The position numbers and the translations under genes were made by a program. The notes below the pieces were generated by a model. That model ran no database searches and was not told where the DNA came from. It saw only the letters and a list, made by a program, of their open reading frames with translations. A DNA stretch of 64,000 nucleotides from Solibacillus faecavium (GTDB taxonomy: Bacteria > Bacillota > Bacilli > Bacillales_A > Planococcaceae), in assembly GCF_014836905.1 (NCBI RefSeq), contig NZ_JACSPZ010000004.1:186001-250000 (forward strand), given 5' to 3'. Positions within the stretch are counted from its first letter, which is position 1; the number at the start of each line of letters is the position of its first letter. Below are positions 62,122 to 64,000 of the stretch, piece by piece.

Positions 62122-63219
62122 CTATAGTGTTTTTTTATTGGCTATAAAAGCCTCTATTAAAAATCCAATTCCTGAAGCATCGCTCATTTGAATGTTTTCT
62201 CCTTCAAAGAACGGTCCCCCTTCGATAGGATCCTTAACACATAAGCTCGGTCCGTCTAAATCCACCATCGTGACATTTTTGTTTGCTGCTGCAAAATGTG
62301 CTGCGGCGCTCACACTGATTTTTGTCTCTAGCATACAGCCAATCATACATTCCACCCCATTGGCTTCTGCAATAGCATTAATTTGCTGTGCTTTTGAAAT
62401 ACCACCAGTTTTCATCAGTTTAATATTTATTAAATCCGCAGCACGCTTCTCAATCACTTCGATTGCTTGCTTAGGAGAAAACACACTTTCGTCTGCTAAA
62501 ATATTCGTATACGTTTGATTCGTTACGTATTGCATTCCGGAAATATCACTATAATGAACAGGCTGTTCAACCAGTTCCATATCAGCACCGCGATCTTCTA
62601 GCTGACCGATAATTTTAACAGCTTCTTTCGGTGTCCATCCTTGGTTCGCATCGACACGTAACACGACGTCTGGACCGACAGCATTTCGAATAGCTAATAT
62701 ACTATTAACATCACTATGTGGATTTTTCCCTACTTTAACTTTTAAAATGGAAAAACCACGTTTAATAGCCTCTAAGCTATCCTTCACCATCTCTTCCTCG
62801 TCATTCACACTGATTGTAATATCTGTCGTAATCTTACTTCGATAGCCACCGAGCAATTTATACAAGGGTGCATCGTATTTTTTTGCCCATAAGTCGTATA
62901 GGGCGATTTCAACAGCTGCCTTTGCACTCGTATTTTGATACATACATTTATCGATCCGATCACAAAGGAGTGCGATCTCATCAATTTCGATTCCAATAAT
63001 GAGTGGCGCAATCACTTCTTCAATCGCATAGCGAATTGATTGAAGTGATTCTCCTGTAATAACATGCGTTGGTGCTGCTTCCCCAATTCCAATATATCCA
63101 TTGTCCGTATATATAGTTACGACGATGTTTTGTATATTATATACAGTGCGCAATGCTGTTTTAAAAGGTGTAATAAGGGGTGCTTCAACTAAGCCAACAT
63201 CAACTTTTGTAATTTTCAT
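62122..63219 (-). CDS. ykfB: L-Ala-D/L-Glu epimerase (YkfB-like)
   Basis: A 365-residue enolase-superfamily enzyme with the KVKVG motif (K160, K162), metal ligands D190 and E218 and D243, and K267 (INIKLMKTGG). It epimerises L-Ala-D-Glu released from peptidoglycan to L-Ala-L-Glu. Starts 12 bases after dppA; the three genes make a recycling cluster. Confidence 0.94.
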   Translation of the reverse strand: MKITKVDVGLVEAPLITPFKTALRTVYNIQNIVVTIYTDNGYIGIGEAAPTHVITGESLQSIRYAIEEVIAPLIIGIEIDEIALLCDRIDKCMYQNTSAKAAVEIALYDLWAKKYDAPLYKLLGGYRSKITTDITISVNDEEEMVKDSLEAIKRGFSILKVKVGKNPHSDVNSILAIRNAVGPDVVLRVDANQGWTPKEAVKIIGQLEDRGADMELVEQPVHYSDISGMQYVTNQTYTNILADESVFSPKQAIEVIEKRAADLINIKLMKTGGISKAQQINAIAEANGVECMIGCMLETKISVSAAAHFAAANKNVTMVDLDGPSLCVKDPIEGGPFFEGENIQMSDASGIGFLIEAFIANKKTL

Positions 63220-63231
63220 AAACCATCCACC

Positions 63232-64000
63232 TTATGTTAAAAACTGCAGCAGTCGAAGTACCTCAAAATAATCTGTCGTTTCAAACTGCACGGTATTGTG
63301 CGCCTTAAATTTTGCGCCGGGATAAAATGAATTACGATATGCTTTTATATGGTCTTTATATATAATCTCCACATTAAACTGTTGAGGTAATTCGATTTGA
63401 AGCTTACTGCGTTCAATCTTCATTGCTACTTCAATCAGTCTTTTCGTTTCTTTTAATGTCGTTTGTGGACTTACACTAATCGTTGCATGACCAATTCCCT
63501 CTTTTGTTGCAAACGTTACGATCTCGTCATTATAGCGGGCGATGTGCTCTGTTAATGCTTTATCGCCACTTACAAATGCTACTGGCACGCCATGTAGTGC
63601 TGCGGCATATGTATTAATTAGAAACTCACTTGCATATTCACCGTTGATTTTGACATCTGCCAATAAGCTTAACGTATGGGCAAGCGGGTTTTTTTCACTT
63701 CCGCCCTCACTGTGATACCCGATAAAAATGGCACGGTCAAAGCTTTCATCCAGTCCAGCGACCATACACATCGGCTCTTGTGTCCAACCGCGAATTATTT
63801 TTACATTTTCCGGTAAGTTTTCAATTAAAATATTCCGACCAGAATCATGTGCATCTTTCAGTAATATTTCAGTCGCACCCCCGGCAGTTGCACCCTCTAT
63901 CGCAGCAAGCACTTCTTTTGTCATTTGCTGCTGAAATTGTGCATAGTCGGATGTGTTTAGTTCTGTTTCACTCCAAACAGTCGTCCCTGTAATTCCTTCG
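63232..64000 (-). CDS. dppA: D-aminopeptidase DppA (M55), N-terminus beyond window
   Basis: The frame stays open to the end of the window: codons upstream of the internal ATG at 63924 read EGITGTTVWSETELNTSDYA, matching the DppA N-terminus. So 256 codons are seen and the start is outside. Metal-binding residues D (LLKDAHDSG) and H (GYHSEGG) plus conserved catalytic residues are visible. It hydrolyses D-Ala-D-Ala-type D-amino acid peptides. It pairs with ykfB and ykfC in murein peptide recycling. Confidence 0.92.
   Translation of the reverse strand, partial: EGITGTTVWSETELNTSDYAQFQQQMTKEVLAAIEGATAGGATEILLKDAHDSGRNILIENLPENVKIIRGWTQEPMCMVAGLDESFDRAIFIGYHSEGGSEKNPLAHTLSLLADVKINGEYASEFLINTYAAALHGVPVAFVSGDKALTEHIARYNDEIVTFATKEGIGHATISVSPQTTLKETKRLIEVAMKIERSKLQIELPQQFNVEIIYKDHIKAYRNSFYPGAKFKAHNTVQFETTDYFEVLRLLQFLT

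Overview
The window is a low-GC Firmicute chromosome, most likely from the Planococcaceae (Lysinibacillus/Solibacillus-like). The basis is gene content and order: blocks closely matching the Bacillus subtilis yqg/com region and the yrrB-mnmA-iscS-cymR-rarA-tcdA-aspS-hisS-yrvJ region lie side by side, with T-box leaders, strong Gram-positive ribosome binding sites and GTG/TTG starts. No rRNA or tRNA gene was recognised.

Layout. (1) 1-5.7 kb is the integrase end of a prophage: early genes on the minus strand (truncated AAA ATPase, Cys-rich protein, small HTH proteins, DUF771-like protein, BRO/ANT antirepressor, Cro-like protein), then an operator cluster, a CI-like repressor, an ImmA-type metallopeptidase and a tyrosine integrase on the plus strand. 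It carries unexplained small structures: two matched promoter-plus-terminator units on the opposite strand, a run of hairpins with identical loops, and a 28-bp direct repeat flanking the lysogeny genes. (2) 5.7-9.5 kb is the competence pilus operon comGA-comGG (minus strand). Its last gene, comGG, is cut off where the prophage begins. (3) 9.7-19.2 kb holds a Cys-containing winged-helix regulator, yqgY, yqgX and yqgW homologues, a lipoteichoic acid synthase family protein (yqgS), yqgQ, 5-formyl-THF cyclo-ligase, rpmG, two envelope proteins, an MFS exporter, DegV and a glutathione peroxidase. (4) 19.2-25.7 kb holds an intergenic repeat between duplicated terminators, an ECF sigma/anti-sigma pair, trpE-trpG-DUF5071 under a tryptophan T-box, and a two-gene TPR/degenerate-GGDEF unit. 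(5) 25.8-40 kb is tRNA and sulfur metabolism (yrrB, mnmA, iscS, cymR, rarA, tcdA, 6S RNA, aspS, hisS with its T-box) and a secreted amidase. (6) 40-46.9 kb is accessory: an alcohol dehydrogenase, a VWA-like protein, a NUDIX protein, YqeY and a second ECF sigma/anti-sigma pair. (7) 47-51.4 kb is the pstSCAB-phoU phosphate operon with a PhoP-type box. (8) 52-64 kb holds a class B penicillin-binding protein, a universal stress protein, a divergent SDR/TetR pair, sodA with a tandem repeat behind it, yqgC, yqgB, yqfZ, ispG and yqfW homologues, and a murein-peptide recycling cluster (ykfC, ykfB, dppA) that runs off the window.

Together this is mostly core chromosome. The most unusual parts are the prophage end (a comGG split that could disable transformation, plus undescribed RNA-like structures), a long MITE-like intergenic element in two clear copies plus a partial third, the duplicated terminators, the 38-bp tandem array after sodA, and several conserved domains that have lost catalytic or metal-binding residues.
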